The notes beneath the pieces are model-generated. The model was given only the letters and a program-made list of their open reading frames with translations, did not search any database and had not been told where the DNA came from. Of a stretch of DNA of 31,878 bases, positions 1 to 8,251 are shown in pieces (the first letter of the stretch is position 1; the number at the start of each line of letters is the position of its first letter). A program made the translations under genes and the position numbers. The stretch spans positions 1 to 31,878 of the forward strand of contig JAUWNP010000033.1 in NCBI GenBank assembly GCA_030612585.1, written 5' to 3'. Origin of the DNA: Anaerolineae bacterium. Its GTDB lineage: Bacteria > Chloroflexota > Anaerolineae > B4-G1.

Positions 1-104
1 ACTCGCCACCAGTTGGTGGGGAAAACCAGGCCAAAAAGCACCGTTTTTGATGATGCCGTCCCTAAATTTGGCCGTTTTCAGGGCAAAAGTGGGGCGCTGT
101 CCCT

Positions 105-144
105 ATTGAGTCCTCCGATTCGGAGTTTTTTCAGAGGAGTCAAT
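105..144 (+). terminator. possible intrinsic terminator / inverted repeat
   Basis: A short hairpin (CTCCG, 3-nt loop, CGGAG at 113-125) is followed directly by six T. It sits inside a wider 11-bp inverted repeat with one mismatch (105-115 with 134-144). It could end a plus-strand gene that lies left of the window. The rest of 1-233 shows no convincing gene; the short open frames there have no family features. Confidence 0.4.
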
Positions 145-233
145 AATGATGGTCAATCCCTCTGTCACGTACGCGATCCTTTCTTCAACTGCGCGCCCAT
201 CCTGACTACGCTGCCATTCTTCCGCACAAAACG

Positions 234-824
234 CTATACAGCAACGGCGCAGGACATCTCATAGACAAAATCGTGGGCGACTGCTCGCCAGCGCCCCCAG
301 CCTGTCCGGGGTGGCGGCACGTGGCGCAGGTCCTCGGCTATAGAAGGCAGGTCGGCTATCGGAACATCTCGGAACTCGGTGATGTCTTCTGCGGTTTGAG
401 GGAGCCGCAGTATGCCCTCTGTGCGCGCCAGGTGGAAGATGTAGGAGACGAAAGAGACCTCATGTGAGGCATAATGGATGTGGCAGTCCAGGAGACCAAG
501 GAAATGGGCTGTGCCCAGCGTCAATCCCGTCTCCTCATCCAGTTCACGGGCCAGGGCGTCGGCCACGGTCTCATCCCAATCTATGCCCCCGCTCAGGAGG
601 CGATAGACGTCCGGCTCGTACCAACCTTTGCGGTGCAGAAGCATACAGTGGGTTGACCGCTCGATGGCTAGCACGACCTCGCCACGCCGGCCTCTTGAAC
701 GGTGCAATCGAGTGGAGAATAGATACTCGTCGCCCTCAATCTTGATCGTCCGTATCTCGGGCTGACCATAGGCCATGGCCAGTTGCTCCACCTCGCGTTT
801 GTCAATGGGACTGTAGTCGCTCAA
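234..824 (-). CDS. NUDIX hydrolase
   Basis: Predicted 196-residue NUDIX-family pyrophosphohydrolase. These enzymes cleave nucleoside diphosphates linked to another moiety, using a metal held by the Nudix box. The full box G-x5-E-x7-REU-x-EE-x-GU is present at about residues 79-101, starting GGIDWDE and ending RELDEETGL, so it is probably active. The substrate cannot be told from sequence. The start is TTG at 824, preceded by GGGAG about 7 nt upstream. It lies just downstream of two thymidylate-kinase-like genes on the same strand, so a role in nucleotide clean-up is possible, but this is inference. No promoter of its own was seen. Confidence 0.85.
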   Translation of the reverse strand: MSDYSPIDKREVEQLAMAYGQPEIRTIKIEGDEYLFSTRLHRSRGRRGEVVLAIERSTHCMLLHRKGWYEPDVYRLLSGGIDWDETVADALARELDEETGLTLGTAHFLGLLDCHIHYASHEVSFVSYIFHLARTEGILRLPQTAEDITEFRDVPIADLPSIAEDLRHVPPPRTGWGRWRAVAHDFVYEMSCAVAV

Positions 825-902
825 GCCGTGCTCCCTGCTCCAGAAGAGACGCAGACTGAATGCTTACTTCGCCTCTTTGTCTTTCTTCTCCTCTTCCTCT
901 TT

Positions 903-1778
903 CTATTTCTCTTTCGGCTTTTCTTCGCCTGTTTTCCTCTCTTCCTTCTTCCTTTCTTCCTTCTCCTTCCCTTTCGGCTTCTCTTCGCCTGTCTTCTTCT
1001 CTTCCTTCTTCCCCCCTTCCTTCTCCTTCGGCTTCTTCTCCTTCTTTTGCTCCTTTTTCAGCCCCTTAGGAGGTTTCATACCTTTGGCCAGCGCCTTGAT
1101 CTCCGCTTGTAGCGATTGAAAGACCTCGTGGATAGAGCAATTGGCATCAATGCGCGTAAAGTCAAATTCGTCGGCGATGGCGTCAAACTGAGCCAGCAGG
1201 CGGGTTTGGTATTCGACGTAACTGTCGTAGTAGTCCCGCCCGGCCAGAAAATCCATCCCCGATTCCCAGTAGTCGAAGCCACGGGTGTTCAACACGCGGG
1301 GGACCAGATGAGCCAGGTCGGCCTGCAGGTAGAGGACGACGTCCGGCACCAGCGCGAAGCCAAAGACGCTGCGGAGCCAGGCCGGGTCGCCCCCCCGCAC
1401 CTGGGCGCGGGTGATGATGGAATAGATATAGCGGTCGGTCAGCACCAGGAAGCCTGCCCGTAGGGCGGGGATGATAACTCGCTCCAGGCGGTCTGCGAAG
1501 TCGGTGGCGTAAAAAAGGTTCATCGTGGTGTCGCCCAAGGTATGCCCCTGCATGGCCCCCTGAATCGCCTTTCCGGACAGTTTGCCCCGTTTGAGGCCGG
1601 TCGCTGCCACGGCATACCCCTCCGATTCCAGCCACTCCCTGAGAAGGGCGATTTGGGTCGAACGCCCCACGCCGTCTGTGCCCTCCAGGACGATCAGTTT
1701 GCCGGGCAGACGCTTTCGTGTTTTCGCCTTCTTGAAGGCGGGCAGGCCGTGGCCGTAGAAGCGCACCTCTGTTGTCAT
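903..1778 (-). CDS. thymidylate kinase-like protein with Lys/Glu-rich tail
   Basis: A 291-residue protein of the thymidylate kinase (dTMP kinase) fold. The first 235 residues or so match the family: P-loop GTDGVGRST at 33-41, then LTDRYIYS with the D-R-Y motif at 115-117. The P-loop lysine is replaced by arginine (R39), which is unusual for this NTPase family and may weaken or change activity. From about residue 236 the protein becomes a low-complexity tail of Lys, Glu, Pro and Gly with a 60-bp tandem duplication (911 and 971 start equivalent copies). The stop is TAG at 903-905; the same frame continues with 12 more charged codons to TAA at 864-866. It overlaps the upstream paralogue by 4 nt (ATGA), which indicates translational coupling. 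It may be a regulatory or specialised paralogue rather than the housekeeping enzyme. Confidence 0.8.
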   Translation of the reverse strand: MTTEVRFYGHGLPAFKKAKTRKRLPGKLIVLEGTDGVGRSTQIALLREWLESEGYAVAATGLKRGKLSGKAIQGAMQGHTLGDTTMNLFYATDFADRLERVIIPALRAGFLVLTDRYIYSIITRAQVRGGDPAWLRSVFGFALVPDVVLYLQADLAHLVPRVLNTRGFDYWESGMDFLAGRDYYDSYVEYQTRLLAQFDAIADEFDFTRIDANCSIHEVFQSLQAEIKALAKGMKPPKGLKKEQKKEKKPKEKEGGKKEEKKTGEEKPKGKEKEERKKEERKTGEEKPKEK

Positions 1779-2536
1779 GACTGATCTCCTGTGGGGAACA
1801 TCTTTTCCAGGTAACGGCCTTGCAGGGATTCGGCGGCCAACACCTCGCGCCAGCCGCCGGGTTCAGCGCGCAAGACTTCACCTAGATGGGGCTCGATAAT
1901 CTCCCGTACCTGCTCCTGTTGCTCCAGCAGTGGCAACGTGGCATCTATGACTGTCAGCCCGAACTCATCTATCATCTTCTCGTATTCTTCCAGGATGCGG
2001 CCTTGAAATATCTCGTAACTTTCGTAGGGATCGCTGCTGAGGCCCACGTCCAGCCCAGCCTCGTAGTATTTCAGACTGGGCCGCCCGCCCAGGATTCGTT
2101 CGAGCGATTCATCCATCGGTACACGGAAGTAGAAGGCTACGGTGGGCTGGATAGCGAAGGAGTAGACTTCGCGCACCCACTGGGGATGGACGCCCCGTGC
2201 CACGTCCCGGCCGAAAGCAGTATAGATGTAACGATCCGCCAGGACGATGGTCCCCGCCTTGAGAGCCGGTAACATCTGCCGTTCCATACGATCGGCGAAA
2301 TCGGCGGCGTGGATGAGGCTGAACGACGTGGGTGTCAGGAGGTGCTTCTTCTTGCCCCGCCGAGTCGTGTCCCGCACAATCGGCGAGGAGTTCCATTCGC
2401 TGAAGGCCACGCAGTAGCCCTGGCCGATGAGCCACTTGCGCAGCATATCCAACTGGGTGCTCTTGCCAGAGCCATCAATGCCCTCGACGATGAAGAGTTT
2501 GCCGGGCAAGGCCCGTCTGTCGGGTAACTTGGCCAT
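1775..2536 (-). CDS. tmk: thymidylate kinase (dTMP kinase family)
   Basis: A 253-residue dTMP kinase-family protein, expected to phosphorylate dTMP to dTDP with ATP in the cytoplasm. It has a canonical P-loop GIDGSGKST at 19-27 with the lysine present, and a D-R-Y motif at 101-103 (LADRYIYT). The chosen start is ATG at 2536, with AGGGGGA about 6 nt upstream; an in-frame TTG 24 nt earlier has no better site. It is longer than typical Tmk (about 210 residues), with additions at the C-terminus. It overlaps the next paralogue by ATGA and sits behind a strong promoter at 2623-2651. Of the two tandem copies this one keeps the catalytic residues, so it is the better candidate for the working enzyme. 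Whether it is the only dTMP kinase of the cell is unknown. Confidence 0.85.
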   Translation of the reverse strand: MAKLPDRRALPGKLFIVEGIDGSGKSTQLDMLRKWLIGQGYCVAFSEWNSSPIVRDTTRRGKKKHLLTPTSFSLIHAADFADRMERQMLPALKAGTIVLADRYIYTAFGRDVARGVHPQWVREVYSFAIQPTVAFYFRVPMDESLERILGGRPSLKYYEAGLDVGLSSDPYESYEIFQGRILEEYEKMIDEFGLTVIDATLPLLEQQEQVREIIEPHLGEVLRAEPGGWREVLAAESLQGRYLEKMFPTGDQS

Positions 2537-2622
2537 ACGATTTCCCCCTGAAAAGGACAACCCCTAAACCCGCCAATGGCGTCGGACCTCTCCACCAGTT
2601 GCCCGAATTTGGCCCTGAAATT

Positions 2623-2651
2623 ATTGTATCATTGGCTCTCACGTCTGTCAA
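2623..2651 (-). promoter_or_regulatory. sigma70-like promoter for the tmk pair
   Basis: Read on the minus strand: TTGACA (2646-2651), a 17-nt spacer, then TACAAT (2623-2628). Five of six -10 bases and all -35 bases match the consensus. Transcription would start near 2616, about 80 nt before the tmk start codon. Confidence 0.8.
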
Positions 2652-2676
2652 TTCGGCCCCGCGCGGAGGGTGTATT

Positions 2677-3567
2677 TCAACCTGGGGCGAACCCTCCCGC
2701 CAGCACCGCCGCCACGTCGGCCGGGGTACCACGCCAGGGGCCGGGTTGCTCCTGCTTTAGCGTGGTGACCGCCGCCGCGAAGCGACAGGCCTCCTCGGCA
2801 GGCGCGTTCAACCGCTTGCCCACGTAGGTGGCGAAGCAAGTGTCGCCCCGGCCGGTGCGCCCGGCCAGGGAGCGGGGGGTGAACGGCGCTTCGTAGATCT
2901 GGCCATCGGCGTAGACGGTGACGCCCGACGACTGAGTGACGACGATCTCGCGAGGGCCGTAGGCGGCCAGTTGGCGGGCGGCGGCCCGCAGGTCGGTCTG
3001 GCCGGTGAGGAGTTCCGCCTCGGCGCGATCCACCTTGAGGAAGGTCACGTGCGCCAACCCCTCGACCATGTCGGGCCACTGGCGAAAGACGAGATGTTCA
3101 TTTTCGCGTACGCGGACGAAGCCCTGCACGTCCAGGCCCACCGGTCCCCGGTTCGCCAGCGATTTGAGCAAAGGCAGGTCCACTTCGCCGGCGATAATGG
3201 GGGTGACCAGGTAAACCTGGGCAGACAGGTCGCTGATCTCCTCCCGCCGGAAGGGGCCGGCAAACGCCATCAGTTTACAGATGCGGCGTTCCATATCGGC
3301 CGAATTGTAGATATTCTCGACGCCCGATGTCTCGGGCGCGGCGGTGGCAAAGACCCGGACGCCTTCTTGCTTGAGTTCGTCCAATAGGACAAAGTCGTTG
3401 GGATGCAGGCGGGTGACTACAGCCACGCGGATGCCAATGCGCCGCAAGGCGACACTGCCGTAGTAGACGGCGCCGCCGGAAGCAGTTTCGCCGACACCAT
3501 CCACCACCAACCTGTCTTTGGCAAAGTGGCCGATCATCATGATATCAACGTCAGGTGATAAGGTCAT
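2677..3567 (-). CDS. PfkB-family carbohydrate kinase
   Basis: A 296-residue kinase of the PfkB/ribokinase family, which transfers phosphate from ATP to a sugar or nucleoside hydroxyl. The N-terminal part carries the substrate-side segment with a GG pair (ETASGGAVYYG, residues 27-37). The C-terminal part carries the anion-hole and catalytic segment G-R-G-D at 239-242, where D242 is the expected base. The start is ATG at 3567, with AAAGGA about 7 nt upstream; a longer in-frame reading from 3672 has unlikely composition and no such site. The substrate cannot be assigned. It lies on the same strand as a GDPD-like gene and, further upstream, a sugar ABC importer, so it may process an imported sugar. 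Confidence 0.85.
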   Translation of the reverse strand: MTLSPDVDIMMIGHFAKDRLVVDGVGETASGGAVYYGSVALRRIGIRVAVVTRLHPNDFVLLDELKQEGVRVFATAAPETSGVENIYNSADMERRICKLMAFAGPFRREEISDLSAQVYLVTPIIAGEVDLPLLKSLANRGPVGLDVQGFVRVRENEHLVFRQWPDMVEGLAHVTFLKVDRAEAELLTGQTDLRAAARQLAAYGPREIVVTQSSGVTVYADGQIYEAPFTPRSLAGRTGRGDTCFATYVGKRLNAPAEEACRFAAAVTTLKQEQPGPWRGTPADVAAVLAGGFAPG

Positions 3568-3668
3568 AGATTTCCTTTCTATCAAACCACTCCCCTGCTC
3601 CCGCTGGATTGTCAAATCCGGCGGTTTCGGCCTGGATTTGGCAGTCCAGGTCGAGCGGCTGGGTGAGG

Positions 3669-4181
3669 TCAAGCGGCTGGGTGAGTATTTACATCTTCCG
3701 TTCTCAAGATCGCGGATAGCACGTCCGGGGTGTCAGTGCAGATACCATCTACGTCAAACTTTACGAGTTCGCACAACTCGGATGGTCGCTCCTCGTGCCA
3801 GAGAATGATGCCGAGACCGTGCTGGCGGATACTGGCGAGCATCCCAGGTGCGAGCAGTTTGTGCGGTGTGGGCGACGCGTCTTCCCAACAGAGATGGACG
3901 TAATCGGCCTCAACCGCCAGCGCCCACTCTACAAAGTCTGCTTGCCGATTCTCCTGTCCGATGAGCACCGAGGTGCGGATCGCCGGGGCCAGAAACTTGA
4001 CCCGTTGAGGCAGCCACGGGTAAAAGGATCCCACGACGGCCTGGTCTGCCCGGCTGAGATGCACGTCCAACTCGAGCATTGTAGCACCCATTTCGATGGC
4101 CCGCTCGAAGGCGCGCAAAGTATTTTCCGGCTCGTAAGCAGAGGCTCCCCGGTGGGCGATGTTGTGAATCATAGGGCGCAT
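3669..4181 (-). pseudogene. internally deleted glycerophosphodiester phosphodiesterase-like gene
   Basis: The 170-residue product starts like a GDPD (glycerophosphodiester phosphodiesterase): IAHRGAS at 8-14, PENT at 18-21 with E19, and LELDVHLS at 36-43. It ends like one too, with a late-domain stretch from SFYPWLPQR to DGICTDTPDVL. Between V50 and G51 the family normally has roughly 75-95 further residues, including the catalytic His-Asp pair and a Lys; they are absent here. The usual length is about 240. The junction maps near 4031. Without the catalytic histidine it should not work as a phosphodiesterase. The start at 4181 has no clear Shine-Dalgarno; ATG at 4172 is an alternative. This is either a genuine deletion or a collapse in assembly. 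Confidence 0.65.
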
Positions 4182-4284
4182 CTTATAGGAGATAGCACAA
4201 AGCCCGAGCCTTTGCGGGTACGATCAGGATACACCGTGCTCGCTCCACCGGTCATGGCGGGCTCAGGCGTCCTCTATACCTGAA

Positions 4285-4316
4285 GAAACCAGGTTTTTTC
4301 CGAAAAACCTGGTTTC
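4285..4316. repeat. 14-bp perfect hairpin, possible terminator
   Basis: GAAACCAGGTTTTT (4285-4298) and its exact complement (4303-4316) flank a 4-nt loop. It lies 17 nt past the stop of the minus-strand URO-D gene, so it could end that transcript, although no long T run follows on that strand. Its shape also fits a dispersed palindromic repeat. The remaining sequence 4182-4284 shows no gene. Confidence 0.65.
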
Positions 4317-4333
4317 TTTCCCAGGGAATACGT

Positions 4334-5389
4334 TTACATCTCTCGAACCGTCTCATACAGCGCCAGGATGTTTTCGACCGGTGTCTCGGGCATGACATTG
4401 TTGGTGGGGGCCAGAATGAATCCGCCTCCCTGCCCCAAAACCTGGCACAGTCGTGTGACTTCGACTCGCACTTGGTCAGGTGTGCCCTGCGATAGGATAG
4501 TCTGAACGTCCAGCGCGCCGTGGAAGCAAAGAGCGTCGCCGAAGTCCTGCTTTAGTCCGGCAGGTTCCATGCCTTTGGCCGATACCTGGATGGGGTTGAG
4601 GATGTCTATGCCCATCTCAATGAAGTCCGGGATCAGGCGGCGGACAGCCCCGCAGGTATGGTACATGACCCGCTGCCCGTGCGCTTTGGCCTGGGCGATG
4701 AAACGCTCCAGGCTGGGCCTGATGAACTTGCGGAACATCCTGGGGCTGATCATCAGCCCGTCCTGCACGCCGACGTCATCGGCGATGAAGTAGATGTCGG
4801 TGAGATCGCCCACGGCCTCGAAGATGCGCTTGTCAAACTCCAGGTAGAACCGCTCCACGCGCTCGATGATGGCCTGGGCCAGGTCGGGGTTCAGCGCCAG
4901 GTCCATCATGAACTTCTCCATACCGCGCAGGAATATAGCCAGGCGCAGCACGCAGGTGGCATGGGGACCGGGGTCGCGGACGACGAGCGCGTACTCGCCC
5001 AACGCTTCACAGGTTGGGCGCATCCCTTTGTAATCGAACCAGTCAGGGTCGGGCCACGGGTGGGCCTCGACGTCGGCGACGGTTTGCGCATCCGCCAGCG
5101 GAGGTTCAACGACCTCTTCAAAGGGGCCGATCATCCGCTTGCGAAGACCCCACCAGTCCCTCCAACTGCCGTCGTCAAAGGTAGGCAACTGCGGCCCGAC
5201 GTAGTCCGGCCAGACGGAGCGCAAATCAACGCCCAACGCCTGCCAGACGCTTTCGTCGTCCCCACCGTCCTCCACGCCAAAGTGAACGCGCAGGTTGTCG
5301 GTGACGGGGGACAAGGCCCATAGGTCCACCGGCACGCGCTCAGGTTCAATGTGATCAATGGTCGCTAACACTCGTTGTTTGTTATTCAT
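4334..5389 (-). CDS. uroporphyrinogen decarboxylase (URO-D) family protein
   Basis: A 351-residue protein of the URO-D superfamily, which contains HemE and the cobalamin- or corrinoid-linked methyltransferases such as MtaA. Its beginning NNKQRVLATIDHIEPERVPV is typical of the non-HemE group. The motif YHTCG (about residue 250) supplies the His-x-Cys metal ligands of methyltransferase members. The region that usually gives the third ligand reads ILAPTNNVMPETP and has no Cys or His, so classical zinc thiolate chemistry is doubtful. The ATG at 5389 fits the family best but has a poor ribosome site; TTG codons at 5410-5422, behind GAGGGA, are alternatives. It is not in a haem operon here. It is more likely a demethylase-like enzyme of sugar or aromatic metabolism, which is inference. 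Confidence 0.8.
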   Translation of the reverse strand: MNNKQRVLATIDHIEPERVPVDLWALSPVTDNLRVHFGVEDGGDDESVWQALGVDLRSVWPDYVGPQLPTFDDGSWRDWWGLRKRMIGPFEEVVEPPLADAQTVADVEAHPWPDPDWFDYKGMRPTCEALGEYALVVRDPGPHATCVLRLAIFLRGMEKFMMDLALNPDLAQAIIERVERFYLEFDKRIFEAVGDLTDIYFIADDVGVQDGLMISPRMFRKFIRPSLERFIAQAKAHGQRVMYHTCGAVRRLIPDFIEMGIDILNPIQVSAKGMEPAGLKQDFGDALCFHGALDVQTILSQGTPDQVRVEVTRLCQVLGQGGGFILAPTNNVMPETPVENILALYETVREM

Positions 5390-5626
5390 CCTACGAAACT
5401 TTGCCCCCAACAAGGATTCCAATCCCTCAGTCCATAAACCTCGTTTCCTATTGTAAATAGATCATCCAGTCTGGACTCATGCTCACGCATCCCGCCACTT
5501 TCAGGAGTTCGACTCCCTGGTGGTGCTGGCAAGGTTGGCCAACTTCCGTCTGGCAGGCAAAACATGCCCCAGACTGCCGGAGGGACCTCTGGGCTGGACA
5601 ATCTCTCCGTTGGGGACAAAGTCGGG

Positions 5627-5953
5627 CTACTTCGCTTTCTTCTTGCTTTTGCCTTTCGCCGCGGGCTTCTTCTTGCCTTTGCCTTTCGCCGCGGGCTTCT
5701 TCTTGCCCTTGCCCTTCGCCGCGGGCTTGGCTTCCTCGATCTCTTTCTCCTCCTCCTCCTCCTCCTCCTTCTTCTCAGCCGTTGGGGGTTCCTTTCCACT
5801 CTCTGAGACATCTGAGTCCGATGGGGCTACCAGAGGAGGCTCTACCTGAGCCGCCGGTTCCCTGAACTCTTCGGCAACCACAGCCGCCTGCTCAACCTCT
5901 GTCTCTTTCTCGTCTTTGGTCTCCACGATTTCCTCTGCTTTCTGCTCAGTCAT
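5627..5953 (-). CDS. small acidic/basic charged protein with Lys-rich repeats
   Basis: A 108-residue protein with no recognised enzymatic domain. Its first 75 residues or so are strongly acidic, ending in a run of seven Glu. The C-terminus holds three copies of a 10-residue basic repeat (KPAAKGKGKK type), encoded by three 30-bp units at 5641-5670, 5671-5700 and 5701-5730. The start is ATG at 5953 with GGGAG about 6 nt upstream. The basic tail resembles histone H1-like or HU C-terminal extensions, which bind DNA or RNA without a fixed fold, but no DNA-binding domain precedes it. Composition suggests an intrinsically disordered protein. It lies between the ABC importer operon and the URO-D gene, with no clear functional link. 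Confidence 0.6.
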   Translation of the reverse strand: MTEQKAEEIVETKDEKETEVEQAAVVAEEFREPAAQVEPPLVAPSDSDVSESGKEPPTAEKKEEEEEEEKEIEEAKPAAKGKGKKKPAAKGKGKKKPAAKGKSKKKAK

Positions 5954-6040
5954 AGGCTCTCCCTTCCACTGCTTCATAGCACTCCAAAATGGGGGAATGG
6001 GAGGACCCCCGCTTTGGGATGCCAAGGACTACTTTGTCGT

Positions 6041-6158
6041 TGGGGTTGCCCGACGATGCCCTTCGACCCTTCGGCTCCGCTCAGGGCAGGCTCCTTCGGC
6101 TTCAGACGTCCCGTCCGCGCTCAAAGCAGGCTTTGCTCAGGCATCGTCGGGCTGGGGT
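6041..6158. mobile_element. candidate MITE-like element with 13-bp inverted repeats
   Basis: GCCCGACGATGCC (6048-6060) and its exact complement (6140-6152) bound about 105 bp. TGGGGT occurs just outside each end (6041-6046 and 6153-6158), a possible target duplication offset by one base on the left. The interior contains Pro-codon-like CTTCGGCTCCGCTCAGG-type repeat sequence and no gene. The surrounding gap 5954-6198 is otherwise empty. Confidence 0.45.
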
Positions 6159-6198
6159 GGACAAAAGGCGGTAACGTAGACGCTCGCCGGATGAGACT

Positions 6199-7272
6199 CT
6201 ATGTCCAGAGCAGCGACTGCTCCGTCTGCGGATCGAAGAGCTGCACCTTGTGCGTGTTAAAGCCCAGCGTCACGGTCTGGCCCATCTTCAAGCCCAGCAC
6301 AGGATCGGCCAGCACGTGGACGCCGGCCTCGCCGATGTGTACGGTGATCAGATCGTCACGGCCCAGCGGCTCGACGACGTAGATTTCGCCGGAGACGCCC
6401 GTGTCGGCGACGGTGATGTCCTCGGGGCGGATGCCCAGGATGACGTTGCCCTTGCCGGCGGCCTTCTCGCCCCGCTCGGCCGGTACCAGCACGTCGAACC
6501 CTTCGCGACGGGCGTGATAGTCACCGTTCTCGCTCACGACCTCCACGTCCACGAAGTTCATGGGTGGATTGCCCACGAATCCGGCGACGAACAGGGTGCG
6601 TGGCTGATCGTATAGTTTGTCGGGAGGGGCGTAGGCTTGCAGCAGGCCATCCTTCATAACCGCCACGCGGTCGGCCATTGTCATGGCCTCCACCTGGTCG
6701 TGGGTGACGTAGATGGAGGTGATGCCCAATTCCATCTGCAGCCGTTTGATCTCGCCGCGCATCGAGAGACGCAGACGGGCATCCAGGTTCGAGAGAGGCT
6801 CGTCGAACAGCAGCAATTGGGGCTCTTTGACCAGCGCCCGGCCCAGCGCGACCCGCTGTTGCTGGCCGCCGGACAGTTGGGCCGGCTTGCGGTCCATCAG
6901 ATGGCCGATGCCCATCATGTCCGCCACCCGCTGTGCTTGCTTCCGCATCTCTTCCTTCGGGACTTTCTTGAGTTTGAGGGGGTAACTGATGTTCTGGAAG
7001 ACGGACATGTGGGGATATAGGGCGTAGCTCTGGAAGACCATGCCAATGTTGCGATCTTTGGGCGCCATGTGATTGACCACCTGGTCGTCAAAGCGGATAA
7101 AGCCAGCGGTCGGCTTGTAGATGCCCGCCACCATCAGCAGCGTGGTCGTCTTCCCGCAGCCAGAAGGCCCCAGAAAGGCCACAAACTCGGCATCTTTGAT
7201 GTCCAGGTTCATCGAGTCAGCCCCCACCACGTTGCCCCACCGTTTAGTCAGGTTTTCAAGTTCAACTTTCAT
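6199..7272 (-). CDS. sugar ABC importer ATPase (MalK/UgpC type)
   Basis: A 357-residue ATP-binding subunit of a carbohydrate ABC importer. Motifs in order: Walker A GPSGCGKT at 35-42, Q-loop Q81, signature LSGGQQQR at 133-140, Walker B LLLFDE at 153-158 and switch histidine H191. A C-terminal TOBE/MalK regulatory domain fills residues from about 235 on. The length is typical of MalK, UgpC and MsmK. AAGGAGA lies 6 nt before the ATG. It follows the two permease genes on the same strand, so the importer is complete. Such ATPases often serve several importers. The exact substrate cannot be read from this subunit. Confidence 0.95.
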   Translation of the reverse strand: MKVELENLTKRWGNVVGADSMNLDIKDAEFVAFLGPSGCGKTTTLLMVAGIYKPTAGFIRFDDQVVNHMAPKDRNIGMVFQSYALYPHMSVFQNISYPLKLKKVPKEEMRKQAQRVADMMGIGHLMDRKPAQLSGGQQQRVALGRALVKEPQLLLFDEPLSNLDARLRLSMRGEIKRLQMELGITSIYVTHDQVEAMTMADRVAVMKDGLLQAYAPPDKLYDQPRTLFVAGFVGNPPMNFVDVEVVSENGDYHARREGFDVLVPAERGEKAAGKGNVILGIRPEDITVADTGVSGEIYVVEPLGRDDLITVHIGEAGVHVLADPVLGLKMGQTVTLGFNTHKVQLFDPQTEQSLLWT

Positions 7273-7340
7273 CGTTTTCTCCTTGCGTATTGCGTGATGG
7301 AAGACGTAACATTCACGCCTTACCCATCACGTTTCACGTT

Positions 7341-8240
7341 TTACGTACCACCCTTGCTCCCGCCAGCGTAAACGCTGAGCAGCATCTCCTGGGTAAAGAT
7401 GAAAAAGATCAACACGGGGATGAGTTGGAACATCCCCACGGCGGCGATCATGTTCCAGTTGGTCGGCGCGGTGTCGCTGATCATCTGCCTCATATAGACC
7501 GGCATGTTGGCTACCTTGGTACCCACAGTGAACGTAAACGGGATCAAAAAGGCAGACCAGCCGGACAGAAAGTTAAAGATGGCCAGCGCGGCCAGGCCGG
7601 GCTTGATCAGGGGGATGATGATCTCCCACCAGACGCGAAAGCGCGAAGCGCCGTCAATCAGCGCGGCGCGCTCCATATCCCAGGAAAGGTTATCGAAAAA
7701 GCCCTTCATCAGCCAGATGCCGAGCGGCAAATCCAGGGCGATCATCACCAGCGCCACTCCCCCAACGGTGTTGTAGCCGAAACTCGAGCCGATCACAGGG
7801 ATCTTGGAGAGAAAGTTCAGCACGAAAAAGATGGCGATCAGCAGCGTGATGCTGGGGAAGGCGTGCAGAATGAGCGTCAGCGAAAGGAAACTCTTGCGCC
7901 CCGCAAAGTTCATGCGCGACAGCGCATAGGCAGCCATTGAGGAGACAAACCCGACACCGACTACCATGCCCACTGCCAGGATGAACGAGTTCAGGGTCAC
8001 GCGCCAGATAGTCGGGTCGGTCAGGAACTCCCAATTGCGCAAGGTCAATCCGCCGATGTTGCCCTCGGCATCTATGGGGAACAAACCCTCGGTGCGGTAC
8101 GAAAAGGTGGCGATAATCAGCCAGGCATAGCCGAGCACGATGGGCGAAATGCTGATGATGAGCAGAACGTAGGGGAGTGCCCGGCCGAGGAAGCGTCTGG
8201 CGCCAGATTGCGATTCGGTTTCAAAAGTTATCGTAGACAT
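7341..8240 (-). CDS. sugar ABC permease (MalG type)
   Basis: A 299-residue inner-membrane permease of the MalFG family. Six hydrophobic segments are visible, the first at about 22-46. The cytoplasmic EAA loop that docks on the ATPase runs from about E190 to P214 (ERAALIDGA...IIIPLIKPG). AGGAGG precedes the ATG by about 7 nt. It starts 11 nt after the upstream permease, so the two are translated together. The length and single EAA motif match MalG rather than the larger MalF. Confidence 0.93.
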   Translation of the reverse strand: MSTITFETESQSGARRFLGRALPYVLLIISISPIVLGYAWLIIATFSYRTEGLFPIDAEGNIGGLTLRNWEFLTDPTIWRVTLNSFILAVGMVVGVGFVSSMAAYALSRMNFAGRKSFLSLTLILHAFPSITLLIAIFFVLNFLSKIPVIGSSFGYNTVGGVALVMIALDLPLGIWLMKGFFDNLSWDMERAALIDGASRFRVWWEIIIPLIKPGLAALAIFNFLSGWSAFLIPFTFTVGTKVANMPVYMRQMISDTAPTNWNMIAAVGMFQLIPVLIFFIFTQEMLLSVYAGGSKGGT

Positions 8241-8251
8241 CTGGGTTCCTC

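Noticed and set aside
13..264. A small plus-strand gene at the left edge
   Set aside because: It has no ribosome site or domain, crosses a terminator-like hairpin and overlaps the NUDIX gene end.
5505..5545. A tRNA T-arm-like stretch (GGAGTTCGACTCC)
   Set aside because: No matching acceptor, D-arm or anticodon arm could be built around it.
5386..5811. An Arg-rich open frame on the minus strand
   Set aside because: It is the frame-shifted reading of the charged repeat protein; the arginine runs come from the Glu codon repeats.
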